This document shows, in pieces, positions 29,413-38,210 of a stretch of 64,000 nt of DNA. Every line of letters begins with the position of its first letter. Within the stretch, counting starts at the first letter, position 1. The notes below the pieces were generated by a model. That model searched no databases, was not told where the DNA came from, and saw only the letters and a list, made by a program, of their open reading frames with translations. The stretch comes from a virus. The stretch covers positions 56,143 to 120,142 of the IMG/VR virus record IMGVR_UViG_3300034073_001700; one strand, 5' to 3'. The position numbers and the translations under genes were made by a program.

Positions 29413-29564
29413 CGCTTTGACTTCCTCAACCCAAACTTAGCAAGATACACATATATAGTCTCCACACTTACCCCACATTCTTTTGCTATAGCCTCTGGAG
29501 ATTTTTTATCAATATGATATCTCTTTTTAAGCCATAGTTCATTTGTATATAGTTTAGCACCCAT
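29409..29564 (-). CDS. Small helix-turn-helix protein (51 aa)
   Basis: ATG 29562-29564 to TGA 29409-29411. Product starts MGAKLYTNELWLKKRYHI and has the HTH SPEAIAKECGVSVETIYVYL. A minimal DNA-binding protein, perhaps a regulator or a second packaging-site factor. Coupled downstream by an ATGA overlap. Confidence 0.7.
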   Translation of the reverse strand: MGAKLYTNELWLKKRYHIDKKSPEAIAKECGVSVETIYVYLAKFGLRKSKR

Positions 29565-29565
29565 G

Positions 29566-30147
29566 TTATTTTTTGTCAACTCCAATTGCTTTATCCCAGT
29601 TGTTAATTGCCCAATGACCTATACCGCAGGCATCCGCAGCATCATAATCGTCTATCTCTTTGTCATAAATAACATTTAACAATTTAATTGTTCGTTGTTT
29701 CCTAAACTCTCTTTCATATGACTTATACCAAGAAGCAGACTTTCCTGGATTAGAAGATCTTATTTTTAGTTGTTCTTCTTTGGTTAATTTTTTATTTCCT
29801 AAATAACTTTGCCAGGTAATTGGAGATACCTTTCCTATAACATTAATGCCAGTCATTCCAGCCCCGCCAAGAATTGCACCCTGAACAAGTGCTAAGTCTG
29901 CTGCCGTTTTGGGGGAATTCATAAATACAGTATGCTCAATTACTATAGCCTGCATGCAATTATAATAGGTAAACAGGGCTTTAGATTTTTTACATGCATC
30001 AATTATCTTTTCGTATACATCATTTCCCTCAAAGTTAATTTTTCCATACTTGGCCAATTTGCCATGGGAGTAGATGGCAAATGCTAAACTATTTGTGCTG
30101 GCATCTATTGCACAAATGTTATAAGGAATTTCACTTTGTTGTGTCAT
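29566..30147 (-). CDS. RuvC-like Holliday junction resolvase
   Basis: A 193-aa RNase H-fold nuclease. Catalytic residues: D15 in CAIDASTNS, E71 in AIVIEHT and the C-terminal DDYDAADAC pair. It resolves four-way junctions before packaging. It overlaps the upstream zinc-finger gene by 17 nt and belongs to the replication/recombination operon. Confidence 0.85.
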   Translation of the reverse strand: MTQQSEIPYNICAIDASTNSLAFAIYSHGKLAKYGKINFEGNDVYEKIIDACKKSKALFTYYNCMQAIVIEHTVFMNSPKTAADLALVQGAILGGAGMTGINVIGKVSPITWQSYLGNKKLTKEEQLKIRSSNPGKSASWYKSYEREFRKQRTIKLLNVIYDKEIDDYDAADACGIGHWAINNWDKAIGVDKK

Positions 30148-30418
30148 TCATTTGTCCCTTAATTTGTTTTAGTGCTTTTTTAACATCACTAGGATTTATA
30201 TTACATTTATTGCAAAGTGGGTCATCATTGTAGATGGATAATCTTGACCCACATTTTTTACATGTTCTATTTTTCCCTTTTCTTTTCTGCCTTCTAGCCT
30301 GAATATATCTCTGGGCTATTTTTTCTTTGGTAGCATCTTCTCTACATTTCTCAGAGCAATATATTTGATAAGAAATATCTGAAGTAAAATCTTTATCGCA
30401 CCATTTACAATTTTTCAT
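30131..30418 (-). CDS. Zinc-finger protein (95 aa)
   Basis: A 95-aa basic protein with two Cys clusters: CKWCDKDF with YCSEKCRED (residues 4-25) and CKKCG with LCNKCN (53-75), joined by a Lys/Arg-rich helix. Probably DNA- or RNA-binding. Located between the Cas4-like nuclease and the RuvC-like gene. Confidence 0.7.
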   Translation of the reverse strand: MKNCKWCDKDFTSDISYQIYCSEKCREDATKEKIAQRYIQARRQKRKGKNRTCKKCGSRLSIYNDDPLCNKCNINPSDVKKALKQIKGQMNDTTK

Positions 30419-31265
30419 CTTCTAGCAACTCCAGAGGTTTAAGTTTAATTACCCCTGTCCCTGCTTCGGCACATGCCTTCTGTATTGGACAAACCTTGCA
30501 TATCTTAGAATTAGACCTATATGGTTTTTGTGGCAGTTCTTGCCTCTTCCAACTTTGATATGTTTCTTTCATCCAATCAAATGCCTGGTCTACCCACCGA
30601 CGGAAATGATCGTTCATTATAACTGGTAGTGTAAGTAACTCATGATTATTTTTATTTTCATAAATCATGACACCTTTATCCACATTCCATACTCGCATAT
30701 AAATTAGCAATTGCATAAGATGTCCCATCTTTGCTTTTCTGCTATTCTTTTTATATTCGAATCCTTCGTTGCTGATAGTTTTTATTTCTCCAACTACCCT
30801 TTCACCATCTACATTAAGCATTACGTCTCCGTAACCATCGAATGGTGGATCATCCAACTTTACCCTAAACTCCATAGCGGGATGAGTTTGTTTATTATAC
30901 TTACGTGGTAATGGATCCATCTGCATGTCTTTATCTAACAGTCCAGATGCTTCTATTGCCTCCTGAATTCTTTCATGGCCCAAAGTTCCATTAGTTCTGT
31001 TTGCCACTCCGAATGCAGTAGAATCATCGTAATGTACTGCACCATCAAATGCGAGGTACCAATATCTAGGACACTCTCCTGCTCCATATGTTATTGCTGA
31101 TGCAGAGAAATTGCTTTTTTTGCTAAACCTAGGCTTAGTTTTAGTTAGATATCCAGACTCTATCTTTGATATAATTCCATCCACAAACGAGGTGTCGTCA
31201 GAACTATGAGCATATTTTGTTTTAGTAGATTCTTGAACCATTACTTCTTTTAATAAATTTTTCAT
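30405..31265 (-). CDS. Cas4/RecB-like PD-(D/E)XK nuclease
   Basis: A 286-aa protein with an early Cys (AGECPRYWYL), the Asp of motif II in DGYGDVML, the E-x-K motif GEIKT, and a C-terminal CKVCPIQKAC that together with the early Cys can hold an Fe-S cluster as in Cas4/AddB enzymes. Such phage proteins act as 5'-3' exonucleases in recombination. No cas1/cas2 or repeat array is nearby, so a CRISPR role is not indicated. TGA-TATAAT at 31287-31295 drives it. Confidence 0.82.
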   Translation of the reverse strand: MKNLLKEVMVQESTKTKYAHSSDDTSFVDGIISKIESGYLTKTKPRFSKKSNFSASAITYGAGECPRYWYLAFDGAVHYDDSTAFGVANRTNGTLGHERIQEAIEASGLLDKDMQMDPLPRKYNKQTHPAMEFRVKLDDPPFDGYGDVMLNVDGERVVGEIKTISNEGFEYKKNSRKAKMGHLMQLLIYMRVWNVDKGVMIYENKNNHELLTLPVIMNDHFRRWVDQAFDWMKETYQSWKRQELPQKPYRSNSKICKVCPIQKACAEAGTGVIKLKPLELLEDEKL

Positions 31266-31286
31266 TGTTTTCCTTTTGTTTGTATA

Positions 31287-31295
31287 ATTATATCA
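31287..31295 (-). promoter_or_regulatory. Extended -10 promoter
   Basis: TGA-TATAAT on the minus strand upstream of the nuclease gene, with AAAGGAA as ribosome site in the leader. Confidence 0.65.
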
Positions 31296-31299
31296 GATA

Positions 31300-31605
31300 T
31301 CAGCGAGTGATATATTTGAGAGCAGACACAAGATTATTAATTGCCTCTGCTGCTGTATAATAAATATTCTTTTTACTACGGTCTGACTTATCCACATTAG
31401 CCATCCATGTAGCCTTTAAAGCCATTTTTGCTGCAATGGCTTGAAGCCTAACTATCTCTACCGTAGCAACATTCATAGGAATATCTGGCTTTACGATAAG
31501 TTTGGCTATAAAGGTTAATGCCTTAGTTAACTCTTCATCTTCCATAAAATCTGCAATTTCGGATAGCCCATTGATCATTTCAAGTGTTGTATTATTTTGT
31601 TCCAT
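31300..31605 (-). CDS. Hypothetical protein (101 aa)
   Basis: A 101-aa all-helical protein (LEMINGLSEIADFMEDEELT, VRLQAIAAKMALKATWM). It overlaps the upstream gene by 14 nt. Similar small helical proteins occur beside RecA and nuclease genes in actinophages; no function is known. Confidence 0.6.
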   Translation of the reverse strand: MEQNNTTLEMINGLSEIADFMEDEELTKALTFIAKLIVKPDIPMNVATVEIVRLQAIAAKMALKATWMANVDKSDRSKKNIYYTAAEAINNLVSALKYITR

Positions 31606-31882
31606 TATTCACCATCTGTTCTAGTAGTTCTAACTCTATTATAGCAAGTCTGGTCTTCTTACTTCCCTCGCCAAGTACGACTACAATGGCTGGATCGTTG
31701 CCATTTCGTATAGCATCTGTAGTGGCCTTAGCCCACACATCATGATTAAGAGTAAAAGATTTTGAGTTCTCTTTAAAATCTACAGTAAAGTTTTCCCAAG
31801 TAGCATCGCCCTTCTTGGTATTTCTACCAGAATTCTTATGTTGCTTTGCACCCAATCTTTTGCTCTCATTTTTTTCACTCAT
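31592..31882 (-). CDS. Hypothetical protein (96 aa)
   Basis: A 96-aa protein with a basic disordered start (KRLGAKQHKNSGRNTKKGD) and a compact alpha/beta remainder (ENFTVDFKENSKSFTLNHDV, PAIVVVLGEGSKKTRLAI). Its ATG overlaps the stop of the GTG-started 58-aa gene. Possibly a Holliday-junction or endonuclease accessory; unassigned. Confidence 0.6.
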   Translation of the reverse strand: MSEKNESKRLGAKQHKNSGRNTKKGDATWENFTVDFKENSKSFTLNHDVWAKATTDAIRNGNDPAIVVVLGEGSKKTRLAIIELELLEQMVNNGTK

Positions 31883-32051
31883 ATTTTTTTACCTTTTTGT
31901 ATCCTACCTTAAATAATTGAACTTCTGATAAGTGCTTTTCTGAACACATCCAAGATGCCATCCCAGTTAATGCATAAATCCTAATAGTCTTTACTTCTTT
32001 TTTACAAGTCTTGCAAGGAAATTTTCCTTCGTAGATTGTATACTTATCCAC
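31875..32051 (-). CDS. Small CxxC protein (58 aa)
   Basis: GTG 32049-32051 to TGA 31875-31877; 58 aa starting MDKYTIYEGKFPCKTCKKEV, with a later MCSEKH. A Cys pair plus Cys/His suggests a single zinc site. It starts inside the recA 3' end (8 nt) and ends inside the next gene, filling the gap exactly. Confidence 0.65.
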   Translation of the reverse strand: MDKYTIYEGKFPCKTCKKEVKTIRIYALTGMASWMCSEKHLSEVQLFKVGYKKVKKYE

Positions 32052-33057
32052 TGATTTTATTCTTAATCATGTCTTGTAGATCAAGATCCTCTCTTACTTT
32101 ATTAACAAATCCTTCTCTACCCTGAACCTTTGAGCCATCTGGAAGCAAATACCAAGCACCAGTGCGCTCAACTATACCCATTAATTCAGCAGTATCAACA
32201 AGATCAGCGACCCCATCAATGCCCAGGTTATCGCCTCTAAAATAGAAATCATATTCACCAGACTGAAAAGAAGGACTGGTTTTACTAAACTGGAGTTCCC
32301 ATCTAATTTTTCTACCAATTTTTTCTTCAATAGCCTTGTCACCAACATATATTTTTCCTTTCAATGCCTGATTGTCTGATTCAGATGAAAATAACTTAAC
32401 AACTGTAGATGAGTAAAACTTTGTAGCCTGACCACCAGTTGGTTGTTGGCTAGTATACATTGCATTAATATTATTACGAGACTGAGAAATAAGTATTAAT
32501 AGTGTAGGCTTAATTTTGTTATTTGCATAGTTAAGCATTTTCCAAGCATTGCTAAAGTCCCTAGACTCAGCACCTATCTGTTTTGTATTTTCTAATTGTT
32601 TAAGTTCGCTTGAATCTTTTTCAAAATAAATTGCAGGTAACAAAGAAGTGATTGAGTCAACAACTATAATATCTACACCCGCCTCAATTAAATTTACTCC
32701 TACATCAACCATTTCATTTATTGTTCTTGCCTGAGATACGATTAACTTTGATGTATCTACCCCCAACTTTTCTGCCCAGTCTTTGTCATATGACATCTCT
32801 GCATCAATCCAAGCACAGATCTTTCCTTCTTTTTGGGCAATCGCTATTGTCTGAAGGCACAAAGATGATTTAGCACTCGACTTACTTCCCCATATAAGAA
32901 CCTGCCTACCATATGGCAGACCGCCATTTAGGGCACGATTAAGTCCAAAACTTGGTGTTGCAGCGTATTCTGTCTTGGGAACTTCGTCACCCACTAAAAT
33001 ATTTTTTCTTAATTTTGGATTTAGTTGTGCTAATACATCTTCAAGGCTAACTGACAT
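32044..33057 (-). CDS. recA: RecA-family recombinase
   Basis: A 337-aa ATP-dependent strand-exchange protein. Core elements: Walker A GSKSSAKSS (57-65), ACAWIDAEM-like switch region (CAWIDAEM), Walker B DIIVVDSITSL, and ISQSRNNI. The Walker A differs from the canonical GPESSGKTT by Ala for the last Gly and Ser for Thr; the catalytic Lys63 is kept. It overlaps dnaE by 11 nt, so recombination and replication are expressed together. Confidence 0.92.
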   Translation of the reverse strand: MSVSLEDVLAQLNPKLRKNILVGDEVPKTEYAATPSFGLNRALNGGLPYGRQVLIWGSKSSAKSSLCLQTIAIAQKEGKICAWIDAEMSYDKDWAEKLGVDTSKLIVSQARTINEMVDVGVNLIEAGVDIIVVDSITSLLPAIYFEKDSSELKQLENTKQIGAESRDFSNAWKMLNYANNKIKPTLLILISQSRNNINAMYTSQQPTGGQATKFYSSTVVKLFSSESDNQALKGKIYVGDKAIEEKIGRKIRWELQFSKTSPSFQSGEYDFYFRGDNLGIDGVADLVDTAELMGIVERTGAWYLLPDGSKVQGREGFVNKVREDLDLQDMIKNKISG

Positions 33058-36000
33058 TTATATCCTCCAATATTACTGTGCCGTCTTTGGTTTTACCTAA
33101 TTCAAATTTATATGCATTTCCTTCTTCAATTTTCATATATGCCTTAGCAAATGCAGTAGGAAATACTGTTACTGGATGAAGTTCTCTAGAGGTGTCTGCT
33201 AGAGTCAGAGAAGCCATCTTCTTTCCTGCTTTCGTTATCCTAGGTTTAAAGGATACCACAAATAACTCATCATCTTTATAGGGCAACATTCTATAATTTA
33301 AAAATTTAATTAAGGCAGAGTCAGATCCTTTTATTTCGTCCACAGGAACAGCACTAACAATTCTATTGTCAGAACAGAGTGCAATATAACTTCGTCCAGC
33401 CTCAATTGTTGTTTGCTCTTCATCAAACACCCCTATACTTCCAGTCTTGTCTAATATCTCTACACGAGACCAGCCTTTGCCTCGTTTAATTCCTTTAACC
33501 ATACCCATAAGAATAAAGGAACCCTTTTCTTCAAAATCTTCTACTGGATTTATAAATGCATGATAGTGTGACGGAACAGTTTGAGTAAACTCTGGTAATC
33601 CTAAATACTCATATAGATTATCTCTAATCTCATTATCATTTCTTGGATTATCTGGAAATGTTGCAGCGCCTATAAGTCTTAATGCTTCTAAGGCTCTGCT
33701 ATTTACTCCGTTACCCTTTGTGAATGTAAACTCTTTAAGTTGTTCAAAAGACTTAAAAGGTCGTGCCGATATATATCGTTCTGCAATCTTATCAGAGATA
33801 AACTTGATCCCCGACAATCCAAACCGAATACCTTTACCCTCAATCTTAAAATCAATATCCGAATCATTAACATGAGGTAGTTTAATGCTAATCCCCATTC
33901 TCTTCGCTTCAATAAGATATTCAGTTCGTGCATCTTTGTCCTTTTCGTTTTTAAGCAATGAGTACATAAACTCAATTGGATAATAATACTTTAGCCATGC
34001 CGTCCAATACGAGAGCGTAGAGTAAGCAACCGCATGAGACTTGTTGAACGAATAGCCCGCATGCGCCTCAAAGTCATGCCATAAATCACGAGCCTGATTA
34101 GGACTAATAAACCTAGAAGCACCTTTAACAAACTTTTCCTGGAACGCATCAAATTCTCTTGCATCTTTCTTTTTACCAATAATCTTACGAACCTTATCGG
34201 CTTCAGACCAAGACATACCTCCCAATTCAACGCAAGCCTGCATAACCTGCTCTTGGTATAGGATACACCCATATGTCTCATCTGTAAAAGGCTTCATGAC
34301 CTGATGAAGATAATTTACTGCCTGCCTTCCATGCTTGCGCTCAATATAGTCCTTACCAATGGTGTTCATGGCACCTGGACGAACTAGAGCATTAGAGGCA
34401 GAAAGTTCTGCTAGACTTTTTACCCCCATTTTTACCAGAAGATTTGTGTATGGGGTTGCTTCACACTGAAAAACACCCTTAGTATATCCTTCAGAAAGCA
34501 TTTGATAAACTTTTTGATCAGTCATGTCAAGACTGAGTAAATCTATATCTGTACCATCACGTTCTTTAATAATCTTTAAGGTATCATTAATAACACTAAG
34601 AGTTTTAAGTCCTAGGGCATCTATCTTGATAAGCCCAATTTTTTCAGCCTCTTCCATGTCCACCGCCACAACAGGTATGCGGTCATCGGAACCAGGAGAA
34701 GAGCGTGTCTCCAACGGTGCGTACCTAAAAATAGGATTTTTACTAGTGACAACACCAGCAGCGTGTATGCCAGTACCTCTAATACGACCACGTAATTGTT
34801 CTCCATATTGTTCTACCTCTGGATATTTCTCTCTAAACCATGCAGTTGTTTTTGAAGTACAGTATTCGTCCCAAGTGTCAACTAACTTAAGAACCTTATT
34901 AACATCTGCCAATGGAATATTTAAAGCACGAGCAACATCTCGCACTACGCCTTTATCTTTAAATTCTAAGAATGTTGCAATAGAGGCAACATGCTTGTAT
35001 TGTCTTATTAAATAATCTTTTACTTCATCACGACGTGTATCTTGAATGTCTGTATCTATATCTGGAAAGTCATTACGCTCTGGATTAATAAATCGGAAAA
35101 ACAAAAGACCGTTCTCTATTGGATCAATATCTGTAATTCCAAGGGTGTAGCAAAGCAAGGATCCAGCAGACGATCCACGGCCTGGGCCTACCATAATCCC
35201 CTCTTTCTTAGCCCAAGAGATCATGCTCTGAACAACAAGAAAGTATGGACTAAACTTTTTATCTTTGATAACTTTTAGTTCTTCTTCAAGCCTATCCATA
35301 TATTCTTTGTTGTCTGCAAGACCTTTATCTTTTAGTCCTTGATAGGCAAGATCCGATAATTGCTTATCTGGATTTTTATATTGAACAGGTAATAGATTTA
35401 GGTTATCTTTAATATCATAATCCTCTATTTTATTAGCAAGGTCTATGGTGTTTTCATATATATCTGTTCTAAAGATTGCCTGCTTTTCCATTGCAGCCTG
35501 AATCTCTTCATATGATAAAAGATGAATATCAAATTTATTAAAAGACATTTGCCTATCTGCACCATACAAATAATCTAAGCGCTTCATTAAATCGCCTTGC
35601 TTTTTGGACTTCTCATATGTAGCATCTTTTTGAATCTTATTAGAATAAGTATTTAGAATTAATTTTAATTCTTGTATTTCTTTTTGTGATGAATCAACAT
35701 GGTGGCAGTCTGGAGTAACTATAGGCTTAATCTTAAACTCGTCTGCTAGTTGTAATATGGTACTATTTATTGATTCATTATTGTGTGGCATTACCTCAAG
35801 GTAATAGTCATCGCCAAACTCTTCTTTAAACCATTTAATGTATTTCTTTGCCATGCCAAGTTCGCCAAGTTCAATTGACTTAGCAACAATTCCACTTGGG
35901 CAAGCAGATGAAACAATAATTCCTTCTTTATACTTTGAGAGAACTTCAAAATCTATTCTTGGTTTTTTGTAATAACCCTCTGTCCACGCTATCTCATTTA

Positions 36001-36325
36001 ATTTATTTAAGTTTTCTAGGCCTACCTTGTTCTTGGCAAGAAGGATAATATGATTATAAACCATATCTAGTGGAGTAGTTCGATCTTCTTTATCTCGTCG
36101 ATCAAATCTATCCTCACACATATATCCTTCTACGCCAAGAATAGGCTTGATTCCATTAGACTTAGCAACACGATACATATCTCTGTGGCCAGAAAGGGAG
36201 CCATGGTCAGTAATCGCTATTGCAGGCATACCCAACTTAGTAGCACGATCAACATATTCAGACGGCAACCCAATACCGTCGAATAGTGAAAAGTGAGTAT
36301 GTAAATGTAATGGAACGTAATTCAT
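33047..36325 (-). CDS. dnaE: DNA polymerase III alpha subunit (DnaE type)
   Basis: A 1092-aa replicative polymerase. The PHP domain opens with PLHLHTHFSLFDG, the palm carries the three Asp of FPDIDTDIQD (about residue 417-423), followed by finger and tandem HhH regions and a C-terminal OB-like domain with SFILMGMVKGIKRGKG. Family C polymerases in phages usually use the host clamp. It starts 3 nt after the SSB-like gene stop. Confidence 0.95.
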   Translation of the reverse strand: MNYVPLHLHTHFSLFDGIGLPSEYVDRATKLGMPAIAITDHGSLSGHRDMYRVAKSNGIKPILGVEGYMCEDRFDRRDKEDRTTPLDMVYNHIILLAKNKVGLENLNKLNEIAWTEGYYKKPRIDFEVLSKYKEGIIVSSACPSGIVAKSIELGELGMAKKYIKWFKEEFGDDYYLEVMPHNNESINSTILQLADEFKIKPIVTPDCHHVDSSQKEIQELKLILNTYSNKIQKDATYEKSKKQGDLMKRLDYLYGADRQMSFNKFDIHLLSYEEIQAAMEKQAIFRTDIYENTIDLANKIEDYDIKDNLNLLPVQYKNPDKQLSDLAYQGLKDKGLADNKEYMDRLEEELKVIKDKKFSPYFLVVQSMISWAKKEGIMVGPGRGSSAGSLLCYTLGITDIDPIENGLLFFRFINPERNDFPDIDTDIQDTRRDEVKDYLIRQYKHVASIATFLEFKDKGVVRDVARALNIPLADVNKVLKLVDTWDEYCTSKTTAWFREKYPEVEQYGEQLRGRIRGTGIHAAGVVTSKNPIFRYAPLETRSSPGSDDRIPVVAVDMEEAEKIGLIKIDALGLKTLSVINDTLKIIKERDGTDIDLLSLDMTDQKVYQMLSEGYTKGVFQCEATPYTNLLVKMGVKSLAELSASNALVRPGAMNTIGKDYIERKHGRQAVNYLHQVMKPFTDETYGCILYQEQVMQACVELGGMSWSEADKVRKIIGKKKDAREFDAFQEKFVKGASRFISPNQARDLWHDFEAHAGYSFNKSHAVAYSTLSYWTAWLKYYYPIEFMYSLLKNEKDKDARTEYLIEAKRMGISIKLPHVNDSDIDFKIEGKGIRFGLSGIKFISDKIAERYISARPFKSFEQLKEFTFTKGNGVNSRALEALRLIGAATFPDNPRNDNEIRDNLYEYLGLPEFTQTVPSHYHAFINPVEDFEEKGSFILMGMVKGIKRGKGWSRVEILDKTGSIGVFDEEQTTIEAGRSYIALCSDNRIVSAVPVDEIKGSDSALIKFLNYRMLPYKDDELFVVSFKPRITKAGKKMASLTLADTSRELHPVTVFPTAFAKAYMKIEEGNAYKFELGKTKDGTVILEDINVS

Positions 36326-36328
36326 CTA

Positions 36329-36991
36329 CTACCAGTCGATATTCGTCGCTGATGTTGTAGATGGAGAATCAAAGCCAAGATAGAAAGCCTCTTGCTCTGC
36401 ATATGGGACACGTCGCAATGCCTTATCTAAAGCATATGGCTCAATGCCTTCCCAATTAAATGGCTCCTTATCTGGAGCAGATGGGATAAGAGTATATGAT
36501 GTTTCTGTTCCCTGTCCATTTCGCTTCAACTTCCACTGAAGATTAGAAATGCTTCCTGTCTCAAGTGCATATTCACGAATGGTATTAAATGATGATTGCT
36601 TGCTAATACCCATTGACCAGATTGCAACATATGGCTTGTCCTCAATTCCGTCATCGACAAGAACGTTGCAATAGAAACGAAGACGGCCACGCCATCCACT
36701 GTTTCCCTTTGGATCTTTGCGGTACATCTCTTCAGCCCAGTCACGGCCCTCTGTATCCATTGTGTCTACAGCCTTACGCTTGTAGTCCTTTGGATTTGTG
36801 TGTTCCTTAACAACGAAGGCAAGTCCACGCTTTTCGCTATAGTTTGCAGAGTCTTCGTCCAACTCTTCAATAAATCTAATCTTTACTGCTTGTCCATCAG
36901 CCAACTTTAGCCAACGAACCTTTGGACCGCTTTCGTCTGTCTTTTTATCTAGTAAAGCATTTATGTTTTTTAGTCCTACTATTTTATTCAT
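36329..36991 (-). CDS. Single-stranded DNA-binding protein candidate
   Basis: ATG 36989-36991 (220 aa; MNKIVGLKNINALLDKKTD) has AAGGAG upstream; a longer reading adds 16 improbable residues. A central KIRFIEELDE, EGRDWAEEMYRKDPK and a C-terminal acidic/aromatic end fit phage SSB proteins found between primase and polymerase genes. OB-fold residues were not verified. Confidence 0.65.
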   Translation of the reverse strand: MNKIVGLKNINALLDKKTDESGPKVRWLKLADGQAVKIRFIEELDEDSANYSEKRGLAFVVKEHTNPKDYKRKAVDTMDTEGRDWAEEMYRKDPKGNSGWRGRLRFYCNVLVDDGIEDKPYVAIWSMGISKQSSFNTIREYALETGSISNLQWKLKRNGQGTETSYTLIPSAPDKEPFNWEGIEPYALDKALRRVPYAEQEAFYLGFDSPSTTSATNIDW

Positions 36992-37007
36992 TATTTCTCC
37001 TTGTTTT

Positions 37008-37952
37008 CTATTGTAGCATAGACAGTATTGATCTGTCAAACTGTAAGTCCAGTTCTTTTATTGACTTATCATCCATATCGCCTATATCTTTATATTTTTT
37101 ATCTATATTTATTACAGTAACCTGAGAGCCTAATCTTTCAACTATTTTATCTTTCATGTTACCGCCTGCTTCATCGTTATCAGCAATAATCATTATATCA
37201 CTGAAGTACTTTTGAAGCAAACCTATTTGTTTTGATGACACATTAGCGCCAAGGGTAGCGACTGCGGGTAGTCCAACTTGATCAAGTCTTATGGCATCAA
37301 ATGATGACTCTACAACATAAACACGACTTGCATTCTTAACACGATTTAAATTAAATAATAACTTTGACTTTGGAAGCCCTGGCGTATTTTTAAATTCTTT
37401 ACCCTCGATTGATCTTGCCACAAATCCAACGCAGAATCCTTCGTGATTGTGAACAGGGACAATAACCATATCTTGATTTTCAGAATATCCTAATTTAAAT
37501 TTTTCTATAGAACTTTTATTTATATTTCTTTTATTAAAATATTCTATGGCTCTTTGGTTTATGGTTGCCTGAGAATATAGTTTATTTACTATATTAACAT
37601 CAAACTCAGGCCACTCTTCTTTTTCAACTAACTTAGAAGTAATATCCGACACAATGTTTGTTTCTACTTCTTTACTTTTAATAAATCTAACAGACTCAAA
37701 ATACGTTCTATTAGAACAATGCATTACTAACTCTATTAAGTCTGCAGTATGGCTACAAGAAAAACAAAAGAACAAACCGCTATATTTATTTATTTCACCA
37801 GCAGGGGTTCTATGATTGGCATGGAATGGACAAAATACAATATACTCAGACTCTGCTTCTTTTTCTATATTTAAGCCAGATCCTGCGAGTACTCTTTTAA
37901 TTTGGCTGGCTGTATATGAATTGCCCTCGTTCCGTCTACTCCTAGTGTCCAT
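37008..37952 (-). CDS. DnaG-like primase
   Basis: A 314-aa protein. The N-terminal CHC2-type zinc site is C41, H44, C63, C66 (FCPFHANHR, FFCFSCS). The Toprim core shows VYVVESSFDAIRL with the catalytic Glu and ADNDEAGGN with the Asp pair. The C-terminal helicase-binding domain of DnaG is short or missing. It lays RNA primers for DnaE. A promoter for the SSB-like gene sits in its 3' end. Confidence 0.9.
   Translation of the reverse strand: MDTRSRRNEGNSYTASQIKRVLAGSGLNIEKEAESEYIVFCPFHANHRTPAGEINKYSGLFFCFSCSHTADLIELVMHCSNRTYFESVRFIKSKEVETNIVSDITSKLVEKEEWPEFDVNIVNKLYSQATINQRAIEYFNKRNINKSSIEKFKLGYSENQDMVIVPVHNHEGFCVGFVARSIEGKEFKNTPGLPKSKLLFNLNRVKNASRVYVVESSFDAIRLDQVGLPAVATLGANVSSKQIGLLQKYFSDIMIIADNDEAGGNMKDKIVERLGSQVTVINIDKKYKDIGDMDDKSIKELDLQFDRSILSMLQ
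37010..37018 (-). promoter_or_regulatory. Extended -10 promoter of the SSB-like gene
   Basis: TGC-TACAAT on the minus strand within the last codons of primase; AAGGAG lies in the short leader. Confidence 0.5.
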
Positions 37953-38197
37953 TCGCTTTTCTTTCTCCCTATATATATTCCGTATATGCTTAGTATAAAG
38001 TTGTATGTATTATTTTTATCATTATATTCTATTGTAAATTGTGGATCAATGTCAAATCTTGGAACATACCCAGATAGGCGCATTTCAGATACAAGCAGTC
38101 TGATATATTCCTGCTGTAACCTGTATATGGCAGAGTCATCATTAATAACCCCGTCCAAACCAAACCTTTTTATAGGCTTGTGATGATATGCTTCCAT
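37871..38197 (-). CDS. Hypothetical replication-operon protein (108 aa)
   Basis: A 108-aa protein with a helical start and a beta-rich end (FTIEYNDKNNTYNFILSIYGIYIGR). It overlaps primase by 82 nt in another frame, a long overlap; the primase start could be later. TATAAT lies 7 nt before its ATG with no ribosome site. Function unknown. Confidence 0.55.
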   Translation of the reverse strand: MEAYHHKPIKRFGLDGVINDDSAIYRLQQEYIRLLVSEMRLSGYVPRFDIDPQFTIEYNDKNNTYNFILSIYGIYIGRKKSEWTLGVDGTRAIHIQPAKLKEYSQDLA

Positions 38198-38204
38198 ACC
38201 GCAT

Positions 38205-38210
38205 ATTATA
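38205..38210 (-). promoter_or_regulatory. -10 element, possible leaderless start
   Basis: TATAAT on the minus strand over the dnaB stop region, 7 nt before ATG 38197; no TG extension. Confidence 0.4.

Noticed and set aside
30405-31265. CRISPR-Cas system because of a Cas4-like gene
   Set aside because: No cas1, cas2, effector or repeat-spacer array is present; phage recombination nuclease is the simpler reading.
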